This document shows positions 1 to 7,126 of a stretch of DNA of 64,000 nucleotides, in pieces. The DNA is from Bulleidia extructa W1219 (GTDB taxonomy: Bacteria > Bacillota_I > Bacilli_A > Erysipelotrichales > Erysipelotrichaceae): positions 124,001-188,000 of the forward strand of contig NZ_ADFR01000016.1 of assembly GCF_000177375.1 (NCBI RefSeq). Direction: 5' to 3'. Below the pieces are notes generated by a model that was given only the letters and a program-made list of their open reading frames with translations, was not told where the DNA came from and made no database searches. How positions within the stretch are numbered: position 1 is the stretch's first letter; the number at the start of each line of letters is the position of its first letter. A program made the position numbers and the translations under genes.

Positions 1-614
1 TCATTACGGAAAGATTTACCGATTTGTCCAATCCCAAAAGGAAGTTTTTTACGATATGCTCTTTGAATGTTCTTAAATTGCACAAACATTCCTTGCGCTG
101 TTTCCGGTCGCAAATAAATGGTATTCTTAGAATCTTCTAAGATCCCTTGGAAAGTTTTAAACATCAAATTAAATTGACGAATAGGAGTAAAGTCATGGCT
201 ACCACATTCAGGGCAGGCCATCTGATGTTCTCTAATGTAGTTTTCCATCTCTTCATTCGACCAACCCTCCGGACTCACTTCTCCATTTGTGGCTTCTTCA
301 ATCAAATGATCCGCTCTATGCCTTGTCTTACAGTTTTTGCAATCCATTAAAGGATCGGAAAATCCGCTTAAATGTCCAGAAGCTTGCCACACCTTTGGAT
401 TCATCAGAATAGCAGCTTGCAATTCTACATTATTCGCATCTTCTTGAATGAATTTCTTTTGCCAAGCTCGTTTAATAGCATCTTTTAATAGCACTCCATT
501 CGGCCCGAAATCCCAAGTATTGCTTAATCCACCATAAATTTCCGAACCTTGGAAAACAAAACCGGTTTCTTTGGCATGAGCCACAATCAAATCAAAACTT
601 TTTTCTCTTTTCAT
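1..614 (-). CDS. glyQS: Glycyl-tRNA synthetase, alpha2 type, N-terminal part (runs off window)
   Basis: Charges tRNA-Gly in the cytoplasm. The visible 204 codons begin [20 protein letters not shown] and contain the class II N-terminal catalytic region, including [15 protein letters not shown], a Cys-x2-Cys pair (CKNC) and a second one (CPEC), and the motif-2 stretch around [10 protein letters not shown]. This is the single-chain GlyQS form rather than the two-gene glyQ/glyS form. The ATG at 614 is supported by AGAAGGA about nine bases upstream. The gene lies 47 bp downstream of recO, as in many Firmicutes. The 3' part is outside the window. The assignment is secure from the motifs; only the start has slight doubt. 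Confidence 0.95.
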   Translation of the reverse strand, partial: MKREKSFDLIVAHAKETGFVFQGSEIYGGLSNTWDFGPNGVLLKDAIKRAWQKKFIQEDANNVELQAAILMNPKVWQASGHLSGFSDPLMDCKNCKTRHRADHLIEEATNGEVSPEGWSNEEMENYIREHQMACPECGSHDFTPIRQFNLMFKTFQGILEDSKNTIYLRPETAQGMFVQFKNIQRAYRKKLPFGIGQIGKSFRN

Positions 615-644
615 CCTTCAATTTTCCTTCTAATATGCCTTTTG

Positions 645-653
645 ATTGTACCA
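645..653 (-). promoter_or_regulatory. Extended -10 promoter for glyQS
   Basis: On the minus strand the recO-glyQS gap reads TATGGTACAAT, a TRTG-extended -10 element with TACAAT as hexamer. It sits about 30 bases before the glyQS start. No convincing -35 is seen. The same TATGGTACAAT string precedes phoH, and TATGGTACTAT precedes ftsA. The 47 bp gap leaves no room for a T-box leader. Confidence 0.5.
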
Positions 654-661
654 TATTCTAC

Positions 662-1396
662 TTACATAAATAAATGTTCATAAAAATCAAAGGACTTTAA
701 AGACAAACCGGCATGTTGTCTAAACAGATCCAAAGCAAAATGAATCTCTTGATGACCAAAATCAATCTTATTTTTCAATAAATCATAATGTTCTAATCGA
801 GCCTTAAAAGCCATCCGTAATGTTTTTAACTGATTGACTTTCATCATCGGATTTCTCAACTCTTGAGCATGATCAGCACAAAGAAATCCTCCCTCTTTCG
901 AACTAAAAGATACCACTTCTTGCTTACCACAATGAACACAAGCATCCATGTTCGGTTCAAAACCAAATTCTTGTAATAAAGTACTTAAACTTAATACAAA
1001 AATCATGTTCGCTTTCTCATTACTTTCCCATAAATCAAAGCTTTTTTCTATCAATATATAAAGATTAGAAGTATCTTCATTTAAAACAACCAATCGATCC
1101 ACAATATCAACCAATACACTGGCCATAGATGAAATCTGTAGATCACTATACACATGACGATAAAAGCATAAAGGCTTCGCTCTTTTTAATACCTGAAGTT
1201 CTTTCCCTTCCCGATGGTCATATTCCACTTCCACTTTTGTGAACAGTTGTAAAGCTGCCGCATTCTTAGAATTGATGTTTCGGATTCCCTTTGCTATAAA
1301 ACTAATTTTCCCTTCTTTTGTCAGAAGAGAAACAATGACCGCTTTCTCTTGATAAGGGACTTCTTTTAAAACAAAACCAACTGTCTGATCATTCAT
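662..1396 (-). CDS. recO: DNA repair protein RecO
   Basis: RecO helps load RecA on gapped DNA in the RecFOR pathway and anneals single strands. The protein has an N-terminal OB-fold beginning MNDQTVGFVLKE, with EVPYQEKAVIVSLLTKEGK typical of the family, and a C-terminal helical region with a Cys pair (CVHCGK) and a third Cys (FLCADH) of the zinc-knuckle type. I chose the ATG at 1396 over an upstream frame opening at 1471, because the extra 25 residues lie inside era and do not match RecO. It gives 244 aa, normal for the family. The start overlaps the era stop by 8 bp, indicating translational coupling in the ybeY-cdd-era-recO unit. Confidence 0.93.
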   Translation of the reverse strand: MNDQTVGFVLKEVPYQEKAVIVSLLTKEGKISFIAKGIRNINSKNAAALQLFTKVEVEYDHREGKELQVLKRAKPLCFYRHVYSDLQISSMASVLVDIVDRLVVLNEDTSNLYILIEKSFDLWESNEKANMIFVLSLSTLLQEFGFEPNMDACVHCGKQEVVSFSSKEGGFLCADHAQELRNPMMKVNQLKTLRMAFKARLEHYDLLKNKIDFGHQEIHFALDLFRQHAGLSLKSFDFYEHLFM

Positions 1397-2282
1397 CACG
1401 ATTCGCCCCGGCATAACCCATTTGAGAAATACGTGCATCCTTAGAACGCCATTCCTCTTCCACTCGAACAAACAATTCCAAAAACACTCTTTTACCTAAT
1501 AAAATTTCCATATCCTCTCGAGCCAAAGACCCAATTTTCTTTAACATGGATCCCTCTTTACCAATTAAAATCGGTTTTTGTGACGGCCGATCCACCAAAA
1601 TAGTTGCCTGAATATAACAGGCATTCTTTTTGACTTCCCGATTTTCGATGTATACAGCACAAGCGTGAGGAACTTCATCTTCTGTTTTGCGAAGAATCTT
1701 TTCTCGAATCATTTCCGCTAAGCGAAAATCCAAAGCATTATCACTAATGAGATCACAAGGATATAAATAACCTCCTTCTGGCAAATAGTTCAAAGTAGTC
1801 TTAATCAAATCCTCTAATTTTAAATGGAACTTAGCCGATAAGGGAAAATACTCCGCAAACGGATACCGTTTTGCCCACTCTTCTAATAGAGCGATCACTT
1901 TCTTTTTGGACAACCGATCCACTTTATTCAAAATTAAAAAGACCGGTTTTTTTAAATTTGAAATATGTTCTAAAACAAAAGCATCTCCTTTTGCGAAAGG
2001 AACACTTGCATCCACGACCAAATATAATATATCCACGTCTTGGATAACAGAGTATACTTCTTTATTCATCCGAACACCAAGACGATCCAAAGGCTTATGA
2101 ATCCCTGGCGTATCCGTAAAAATGATTTGTCCATCTTCACGACTTAAAATGCCACGAATCTCTGAACGAGTGGTTTGGCTTTTTTCTGAAACAATCGCTA
2201 CTTTCTCACCCACCAAAGCATTGATCAACGTGCTTTTACCGGCATTAGGACGACCCGCTATACCAACAAAACCACTTCTCAC
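1389..2282 (-). CDS. era: GTPase Era
   Basis: Era is an essential GTPase that binds the 3' end of 16S rRNA during 30S assembly. The P-loop GRPNAGKST, switch II DTPG and the NKVD guanine-specificity motif are all present, followed by a KH RNA-binding domain containing the GKEGSMLKKIG loop. The open frame extends to 2342, but homology begins at VRSGFVGIAGRPN, so the GTG at 2282 is the start (297 aa). This GTG overlaps the cdd stop by four bases (GTGA), with AAGAGGA about ten bases upstream. Neighbours cdd and recO are its usual partners. Confidence 0.95.
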   Translation of the reverse strand: MRSGFVGIAGRPNAGKSTLINALVGEKVAIVSEKSQTTRSEIRGILSREDGQIIFTDTPGIHKPLDRLGVRMNKEVYSVIQDVDILYLVVDASVPFAKGDAFVLEHISNLKKPVFLILNKVDRLSKKKVIALLEEWAKRYPFAEYFPLSAKFHLKLEDLIKTTLNYLPEGGYLYPCDLISDNALDFRLAEMIREKILRKTEDEVPHACAVYIENREVKKNACYIQATILVDRPSQKPILIGKEGSMLKKIGSLAREDMEILLGKRVFLELFVRVEEEWRSKDARISQMGYAGANRDE

Positions 2283-2683
2283 CGAATCACATCCTCTTTG
2301 TTGAAGTGATAAGGAAGTAGCTTTTGTATATTGGTATCCCATTCATCTCCATTGCCGTTAGATAAATAAATCGGCGTATCTAAATTCAATAATTCACTCA
2401 ATACTTGTCGACAAATCCCACAAGGAGCCGCCACCCTTGGGCCATCGCAAACAATAGCAATCGCTAGAAAATCTTCTTTTTGATAGCCTTCTGAAATAGC
2501 CGCAAACACTGCTGAACGTTCACCACAATTAGTAGCTCCAAAGCTGGCATTTTCAATATTGACGCCATGAAAAACACGACCATCTCGGCACTGTAAAGCA
2601 CTCGCTACATGGTAATTGGAATAAGGTGCATAAGAGTTCTTAAGCACTGATAAAGCCTCTTGTATCAATTCTTCTCTGGTCAT
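2279..2683 (-). CDS. cdd: Cytidine deaminase
   Basis: A zinc enzyme that deaminates cytidine and deoxycytidine to uridine forms in pyrimidine salvage. The 134-aa length is typical of the homotetrameric class. Visible motifs are NIENASFGATNCGERSA, with the zinc Cys and the catalytic Glu, and PCGICRQ, with the other two zinc cysteines. It overlaps the ybeY stop by four bases (ATGA) at its start and the era GTG at its end, so it is translated as part of a tightly packed operon. The dgkA gene often found between ybeY and cdd is absent. Confidence 0.96.
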   Translation of the reverse strand: MTREELIQEALSVLKNSYAPYSNYHVASALQCRDGRVFHGVNIENASFGATNCGERSAVFAAISEGYQKEDFLAIAIVCDGPRVAAPCGICRQVLSELLNLDTPIYLSNGNGDEWDTNIQKLLPYHFNKEDVIR

Positions 2684-3123
2684 TTTCGATCCGCTATCCC
2701 TTCTAATAGTTGATTTTGTAATGCAATCATTTTCTTTTCCTCTTTTGGATTCCTATGGTCATAGCCTAAACAATGCAATAAACCATGCGCAAACAAGAAA
2801 CAAAATTCTCTTTTTTCCGAATGACCATATTCCTTAGCTTGACGAACAGCATAATCAACATTGATAAATAAATCTCCTAAATCATGTGTCTCTATTTCTT
2901 CCCCTCCATCTTGAATCGCAAAAGATATCACATCGGTTGGACGATCAATCCCTCGATAATCTCGATTGATTCGGTGTATCGTACGAGATCGAACAAAAGT
3001 AACAGAGATTTCTTTCTTTTCATCTAATTGTAAAACTGCTTCCGCTTTCTTTCCAATTTTCCGATAAATACTTTCATATTTTTTAGCTGGAAAATTAGTT
3101 CGATAATAAAAAGTAATTTCCAT
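2680..3123 (-). CDS. ybeY: Endoribonuclease YbeY
   Basis: A metal-dependent RNase that acts in 16S rRNA 3' maturation and 70S quality control. The signature is the zinc motif HGLLHCLGYDH (H-x3-H-x5-H) near residue 115. The N-terminal core contains RTIHRINRDYRGIDRPTDV, which is also diagnostic. The length of 147 aa is normal. The start has a good AAGAGG site. The gene is separated from phoH, its usual upstream neighbour, by an inserted add gene and terminator, and it has its own TATAAT at 3147-3152. Confidence 0.95.
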   Translation of the reverse strand: MEITFYYRTNFPAKKYESIYRKIGKKAEAVLQLDEKKEISVTFVRSRTIHRINRDYRGIDRPTDVISFAIQDGGEEIETHDLGDLFINVDYAVRQAKEYGHSEKREFCFLFAHGLLHCLGYDHRNPKEEKKMIALQNQLLEGIADRK

Positions 3124-3146
3124 TTCAACTACCTCTTTTTTTTCTT

Positions 3147-3152
3147 ATTATA
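3147..3152 (-). promoter_or_regulatory. -10 element for the ybeY-cdd-era-recO unit
   Basis: TATAAT (minus strand, within GATATAATAAG) lies 24 bases before the ybeY start and just downstream of the add terminator. The -35 region is only T-rich, so the promoter is inferred from the perfect -10 and its position. Confidence 0.45.
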
Positions 3153-3165
3153 TCGTTATTTAAGT

Positions 3166-3190
3166 AAATAAAAAAGGACTTGTGTCCTTT
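3166..3190 (-). terminator. Rho-independent terminator of add
   Basis: The minus strand reads AAAGGAC-ACAA-GTCCTTT followed by TTTATTT. The seven-pair stem overlaps the add stop codon. Confidence 0.8.
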
Positions 3191-4202
3191 AGTGTTCCTG
3201 CACATAAGCTTCAATTTCAGCTAAGTATTTCTCTTTTTCTTCTATCGTTAGCCAAGAAGCCAAGAAACTATTTTTAGCAAATTGAACCATATCTTCTTTG
3301 CTTAATTTTTCCTTTTCACAAGTCGCGACATAATTGTCAGCAATATAACCGGAAAAGTAAGCCGGATCATCCGAATTCAAAGTAACCCATAAACCTTGGC
3401 GCATCAAAGAAACCATTTCCTTTGTCTTCATATCATCCTTACGCACAAAACCATTGGATAGTGGGCAACAAGTGAAGCCAATCTGATGTTCTTTGGCCAA
3501 TTGAACCAAGTTTGGATCCTCTACGATATTAGTACCATGATCAATACGTTCTACTCCCATGATTTTCAAACAATCTTCAATATGATGGATAGAATCCAAT
3601 TGATCAATATCACAATGGATGGTGATATGATAGCCGTCCTTTTTAGCCAAATCAAAGACTTCTTTGAACTTTAAAGGTGGATTATCTCGTTCATCCGAAT
3701 CCAGTCCGAAACCGACGATCCATTTCTGATAATCTTGAGCTAAACGATAGTGCTCCATTGCACTTTCAGCACTTAAATCTCTCAAAAAGCAACAAATTAA
3801 TTTCGAATCCACGCCAAATGTTCTCGCTTCTTCTTGAGCTTGATGATACCCTTTCATAAAGGTTCCAAACTCAACACCACGTGAAGTATGTGCTTGTGGA
3901 TCAAAGAACATTTCAACATAACGAACTCCTTGTTCCTTAGCTTTCCTTAAATATGCAATCGCTAATTCATAGAAATCCGATTCATCCTGTAATACATTCA
4001 TGGCTGGATAATATACCGCCAGAAAAGAAGTTAAATCATTAAAATGATAGGAATTTTTGACTTCTTCAATGGATTTTTGACCAATATCCACCTTGTTTTT
4101 TTGCGCTAAAGCCAACTTTAAATCGGGCTCAAGGGTTCCTTCTAAATGAAGATGTAATTCTGCTTTTGGTAAACCGAATAAAAAATTTTTAGAAACTGAC
4201 AT
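3189..4202 (-). CDS. add: Adenosine deaminase
   Basis: Converts adenosine (and deoxyadenosine) to inosine in purine salvage, with a zinc-dependent TIM-barrel fold. Diagnostic elements are PKAELHLHLEGTL near the N-terminus (zinc-binding HxH), ITIHCD around residue 200, RIDHGT and LNSDDPAYF near the C-terminus (zinc Asp). The length of 337 aa fits. It is inserted between phoH and ybeY, which are usually adjacent. A guanine-type purine riboswitch and a private terminator frame it, so it is a self-contained, purine-regulated unit. The RBS AAGGAGGAAACC precedes the ATG. Deamination of adenine rather than adenosine cannot be excluded from sequence alone. Confidence 0.93.
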   Translation of the reverse strand: MSVSKNFLFGLPKAELHLHLEGTLEPDLKLALAQKNKVDIGQKSIEEVKNSYHFNDLTSFLAVYYPAMNVLQDESDFYELAIAYLRKAKEQGVRYVEMFFDPQAHTSRGVEFGTFMKGYHQAQEEARTFGVDSKLICCFLRDLSAESAMEHYRLAQDYQKWIVGFGLDSDERDNPPLKFKEVFDLAKKDGYHITIHCDIDQLDSIHHIEDCLKIMGVERIDHGTNIVEDPNLVQLAKEHQIGFTCCPLSNGFVRKDDMKTKEMVSLMRQGLWVTLNSDDPAYFSGYIADNYVATCEKEKLSKEDMVQFAKNSFLASWLTIEEKEKYLAEIEAYVQEH

Positions 4203-4237
4203 GGTTTCCTCCTTCTAAAATGAAATTAATCTTTGGC

Positions 4238-4259
4238 AAAAAGAGAAAACTATGTTTTC
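4238..4259 (-). terminator. Candidate riboswitch-controlled terminator in the add leader
   Basis: The minus strand reads GAAAAC-ATA-GTTTTC followed by TCTTTTT. The stem starts at the last base of the riboswitch P1 3' strand, as expected for an expression platform. The stem is only six pairs and weak, so whether ligand turns the gene on or off cannot be read here. Confidence 0.5.
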
Positions 4260-4328
4260 GCTTAATTGTCGGATCATTAGGTGACCCGGTAGAAACTACC
4301 CAACCAAATTATGGGTATTAAACCAGCG
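4259..4328 (-). ncRNA. Purine riboswitch aptamer, guanine-type core
   Basis: The minus strand carries the conserved purine-aptamer core. P2 (UACCC/GGGUA) closes a seven-base L2 ending UUUGG. J2/3 is AGUUUCUACC. P3 is GGGUC paired with GAUCC around L3 ACCUAAU. J3/1 contains CCGACAAU. L2 GG can kiss L3 CC. The specificity base in J3/1 (GAC) is C, as in xpt-type guanine aptamers; adenine aptamers have U there. P1 can form from CGCUGGUU and AAUUAAGCG with one bulged A. It lies 57 bp upstream of add. Confidence 0.88.
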
Positions 4329-4336
4329 ATTAATTT

Positions 4337-4365
4337 ACTTTATCATCATACTAGAATTCAATCAA
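4337..4365 (-). promoter_or_regulatory. Promoter of the riboswitch-add transcript
   Basis: On the minus strand TTGATT (4360-4365) and TAAAGT (4337-4342) are separated by 17 bases. This starts transcription just upstream of the riboswitch P1, the expected place. Confidence 0.55.
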
Positions 4366-4393
4366 AAAAAGAAGCTTATTGTTCATAAGCTTC
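4364..4393 (-). terminator. Rho-independent terminator of phoH
   Basis: The minus strand reads GAAGCTTAT-GAACA-ATAAGCTTC followed by TTTTTTT. The hairpin overlaps the phoH stop codon. Confidence 0.88.
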
Positions 4394-5299
4394 AATAATT
4401 TTTTGAACTAAAGGATGACGCACCACATCTCTTCCATCCATGACCACAATAGCAATATCCTGCACATGGGCTAAACGATGTTGAACATCTAACAATCCGG
4501 ACATGACCTGATCCTTTAAATCCACTTGTGAAATATCTCCTGCAATAATCATTTTCGAGTGAAATCCCAATCGAGTTAAGAACATTTTCATTTGGGCACT
4601 AGAAGTGTTTTGAGCTTCATCTAAAATAATATACGCATTTTCTAAAGTTCTTCCTCGCATATAAGCTAAAGGAGCTACTTCTATAATTCCTTTTTCCATC
4701 AGTCTTTCCGTTTGTTCTGAACCTAACATGGCATGTAAAGCATCATATAAAGGAGTTAAATACGGATCAACCTTCTCTTTTAAATCCCCCGGCAAAAAGC
4801 CAAGACTTTCCCCGGCTTCTACTGCCGGTCTTGTTAAAACAATCCGATCAACTTCTCGATTTTTTAAAGCTGTTACTGCCTTTACAACCGCTAAAAAGGT
4901 TTTTCCCGTTCCTGCTGGACCAATAGCTACCACAATGGTGTTATTTTCCATAGCCTTCGCAAAATGATATTGTCCTAAAGTCTTTGGATTGATTCTCTTA
5001 CCTGAAGAAGTCCGACCAATCTGAATCTGATCCACTAAACCCAACCCTGCCTTTTGACTATTTTGAATTAAAAATTGCACTTCTGATAAACTTAAAGAAT
5101 GGTTGATTCGCACAAAACGTACCAACTCTTCCAAGATAGAAAATGCTTCCTCCTTTCCGTCAATAATAAAATGATGATCGCGTAAAATAATCAAGCTTTG
5201 AAAAGCAGATTCAATCTCTTTCAAGTATTGATCTTGTGGTCCAACCAAAATTTGTAAATCTTGTGTACTTAACTCTCTTAAATCAATTGTCTTATTCAT
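4376..5299 (-). CDS. phoH: PhoH-family ATPase
   Basis: A cytoplasmic P-loop ATPase related to helicase cores, thought to act in RNA metabolism together with YbeY. The Walker A GPAGTGKTFLAV lies around residue 128, the Walker B-like IILDEAQN around 225, and IIAGDISQVDL follows. The length of 307 aa fits the PhoH/YbeZ family. It is divergent from the YjbR-like gene with only 36 bp between the two starts. No Shine-Dalgarno precedes the ATG. TGGTACAAT ends only eight bases upstream, so the mRNA probably has almost no leader. A strong terminator follows, so ybeY is not in the same primary transcript. Confidence 0.93.
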   Translation of the reverse strand: MNKTIDLRELSTQDLQILVGPQDQYLKEIESAFQSLIILRDHHFIIDGKEEAFSILEELVRFVRINHSLSLSEVQFLIQNSQKAGLGLVDQIQIGRTSSGKRINPKTLGQYHFAKAMENNTIVVAIGPAGTGKTFLAVVKAVTALKNREVDRIVLTRPAVEAGESLGFLPGDLKEKVDPYLTPLYDALHAMLGSEQTERLMEKGIIEVAPLAYMRGRTLENAYIILDEAQNTSSAQMKMFLTRLGFHSKMIIAGDISQVDLKDQVMSGLLDVQHRLAHVQDIAIVVMDGRDVVRHPLVQKIIEAYEQ

Positions 5300-5307
5300 A
5301 CAACATT

Positions 5308-5329
5308 ATTGTACCATAGGTATTATAAT
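5308..5329. promoter_or_regulatory. Overlapping divergent -10 elements of phoH and the YjbR-like gene
   Basis: The minus strand has TATGGTACAAT, with the TACAAT hexamer at 5308-5313, eight bases before the phoH ATG. The plus strand has TATAAT at 5324-5329, exactly six bases before the ATG at 5336. The two promoters are back to back and neither gene has a Shine-Dalgarno site. Confidence 0.55.
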
Positions 5330-5335
5330 ATTCTT

Positions 5336-6097
5336 ATGAAAAATATCCGTTATTTCATTATTAAACAAGCCGAAAAGAAATTTCATATCCACGCAGAACA
5401 TCCTTTTCGAAGAATTCCAGAAGCTCAAGTTCTTCGTATTCCAAATAAAAAGAATTGGTTTGCACTATTTATGAAAATTCCCAAAAGAAAACTTGGCATA
5501 AATGAAGAGGGATTGGTGGATATTGTAAATTTGAAAAGTGACGAATTTATTTCGGGAACTTTGAGAAGAAATCCCGGTTATTTTCCAGCTTATCATATGA
5601 AAAAATCAAATTGGGTGTCTATTCTTTTGGATGGGACAGTTTTGAGTAACGATATTTTAGAGCTATTAGAAATCAGCTATGACCGTTGTGCTCATCCAAT
5701 TCAAAATAGACCGTTTAAAGATCAAACTTGGATCATTCCTTCCAATCCAAAATACTATGATATTCATCAAGAAATTGAAAACAGCCCTGACCATAGTCTT
5801 CTTTGGCATCAATATCCCAATTTCCATAAGGGAGATACTGTCTTTATTTATGAAACAGCTCCCAGTCAAAAGATCATTTATGAAGGCTATATAAGTGAAG
5901 AAAAGATTCCTTGTTCTGATACAAACGAACCTTTTTCTTCCAAACAAAATATGCTCATTAAAATTCTATTCGACGATCGTTCTCAAGAGTTCACTTTATC
6001 TATGATGAAAGAATATGGGGTAGGCCCTATTCGTGGACCTCGTCATTTACCGGAAGAATTGGTTCAAGATTTGAGAGCTTCTAGAAAAAATCATTAG
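5336..6097 (+). CDS. MmcQ/YjbR-like protein with a C-terminal PUA-like (EVE/ASCH-type) region
   Basis: Residues about 1-125 resemble the YjbR/MmcQ family (CyaY-like fold). Shared elements are VDIVNLKSDEF, RRNPGYFPAYHMKKSNWVSILLDGT and a closing SYD. Residues about 135-253 (WIIPSNPKYYDI, FHKGDTVFIYETAPSQKIIYEGYI) look like an EVE/ASCH-type PUA fold, which in other proteins binds modified bases or RNA; this part is weaker inference. The frame opens at a TTG at 5309, but ATG 5336 is preferred: TATAAT ends six bases before it and no Shine-Dalgarno exists for either start. The protein has no signal peptide or membrane segment. Its function is unknown. Confidence 0.7.
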   Translation: MKNIRYFIIKQAEKKFHIHAEHPFRRIPEAQVLRIPNKKNWFALFMKIPKRKLGINEEGLVDIVNLKSDEFISGTLRRNPGYFPAYHMKKSNWVSILLDGTVLSNDILELLEISYDRCAHPIQNRPFKDQTWIIPSNPKYYDIHQEIENSPDHSLLWHQYPNFHKGDTVFIYETAPSQKIIYEGYISEEKIPCSDTNEPFSSKQNMLIKILFDDRSQEFTLSMMKEYGVGPIRGPRHLPEELVQDLRASRKNH

Positions 6098-6134
6098 ACC
6101 ATTTTAAATGTTAGTTCCAAAATGTACCTTATAT

Positions 6135-6160
6135 ATAAAAAAGAAGTCTTTCGACTCCTC
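6135..6160 (-). terminator. Rho-independent terminator of rpsU
   Basis: The minus strand reads AGGAGTC-GAAA-GACTTCT followed by TTTTTTAT, with a GNRA-type loop. Confidence 0.85.
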
Positions 6161-6165
6161 TGAAA

Positions 6166-6348
6166 TTACTTGTTGCGCTTCCTAGCCTTCTTCGCAGCTT
6201 CAATCTTAAGCTTACGCTTAATACCCGGCTTAACGTAATATTCTCTCTTACGAGCTTCTGCGAGGGTTCCATTGCGGGAGACCTGGCGCTTAAAACGACG
6301 TAAAGCATCATCAAGGTTTTCGTTTTCTTTTAATACGACTCTTGCCAT
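6166..6348 (-). CDS. rpsU: 30S ribosomal protein S21
   Basis: A small basic protein of the 30S platform near the anti-Shine-Dalgarno region. The 60-aa sequence starts [20 protein letters not shown] and ends in a lysine/arginine-rich tail, typical of Firmicute S21. AAAGGAGG precedes the ATG. A consensus sigma-A promoter and a terminator make it monocistronic here; the yqeY partner often found next to rpsU is absent. Confidence 0.97.
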   Translation of the reverse strand: MARVVLKENENLDDALRRFKRQVSRNGTLAEARKREYYVKPGIKRKLKIEAAKKARKRNK

Positions 6349-6379
6349 TCAACAACCCTCCTTTCAACTTAGCTTTATG

Positions 6380-6408
6380 ATTATATCCTAAATAATGATA
6401 CTTGACAA
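6380..6408 (-). promoter_or_regulatory. Sigma-A promoter of rpsU
   Basis: Minus strand TTGTCA (6403-6408), a 17-base spacer and TATAAT (6380-6385). This is one of the best consensus promoters in the window. Confidence 0.85.
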
Positions 6409-6476
6409 TAGAAGTTTTCTTTTTTTAACGATTCATCCAAAACATCTTTTCTGCCAATTTCTCAACAAATATGATA

Positions 6477-6959
6477 TTAGTATAATTTTGATATAATCGC
6501 TCCTACAAAATGACCTAATGGTGAAGAAATAAGTTCTGAAATTTTATGGATACACTCTGATTTTTCAAGTCTTAAAACCTCATCCCCCATTCTTGTACAA
6601 TCATATGCATTAGCACCAAAGTGATTAGGTAGACCATTTTCACAAATCAATTTAGCCTCCAGAAGTTCCTTCAATAATGACTTGAACTGTTCTTGATATA
6701 CTCCTAATTTTAGACTATCTATATATTTATATTCACTGATGGCCTTTAGTAACACATAGCGCCTATCCGCCGAATTTTTCAATTTATAACCACGTAAATT
6801 AAATGGATATCTCGTCCCATTCAAAATTAGAAATTCCCCATTCTTATAGTCTAATCCGGGGATTTTATCAATATTTTTTCGAACTGTACTTAATTTTACA
6901 CCCGCCATAGCCAGAAATTCATCCATACTAACCATATTATTTTTTGATAATTCACTCAT
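6477..6959 (-). CDS. Unrecognised 160-aa protein with helix-turn-helix-like regions
   Basis: I do not recognise this family. Residues about 10-35 (MDEFLAMAGVKLSTVRKNIDKI) look like a DNA-binding helix-turn-helix. A second helical region about 85-130 (QFKSLLKELLEAKLI ... AYDCTRMGDEVL) has a winged-helix appearance. There is no signal peptide or membrane segment. The start is well supported by AGGAGGAAATAC. The DNA looks more AT-rich than its neighbours, and the gene stands alone between rpsU and deoC, which suggests a recent insertion. It could be an orphan regulator or part of an eroded accessory element. Confidence 0.6.
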   Translation of the reverse strand: MSELSKNNMVSMDEFLAMAGVKLSTVRKNIDKIPGLDYKNGEFLILNGTRYPFNLRGYKLKNSADRRYVLLKAISEYKYIDSLKLGVYQEQFKSLLKELLEAKLICENGLPNHFGANAYDCTRMGDEVLRLEKSECIHKISELISSPLGHFVGAIISKLY

Positions 6960-7074
6960 GTATTTCCTCCTGCATATGAATGATTTATTGACAAAAATCA
7001 GCTTTCAACCTTGGTGAATTCTCTAAAAGCAGAAAAATCATTCAATGACTTTCTTCTATATTATGACATGAACT

Positions 7075-7114
7075 TCAACAAAAAAATTCATAAACCCTAC
7101 GTTATGAATTTTTT
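7075..7114 (-). terminator. Terminator of the rsmE-murE-deoC unit
   Basis: The minus strand reads AAAAATTCATAA, a seven-to-eight base loop, then TTATGAATTTTT and further Ts. The stem is long and AT-rich. Confidence 0.7.
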
Positions 7115-7126
7115 ATTTCCAACTAT

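Noticed and set aside
615-661. Possible T-box leader for glyQS
   Set aside because: Only 47 bases separate recO from glyQS, and no T-box sequence or specifier stem is present.
5309-5335. Upstream TTG start for the YjbR-like protein
   Set aside because: It lies in the promoter region before the -10 element and has no Shine-Dalgarno; ATG 5336 fits the promoter and the homology.
6129-6314. 61-codon frame overlapping rpsU
   Set aside because: It is a shadow in another frame of the ribosomal protein S21 gene, with no start signals.
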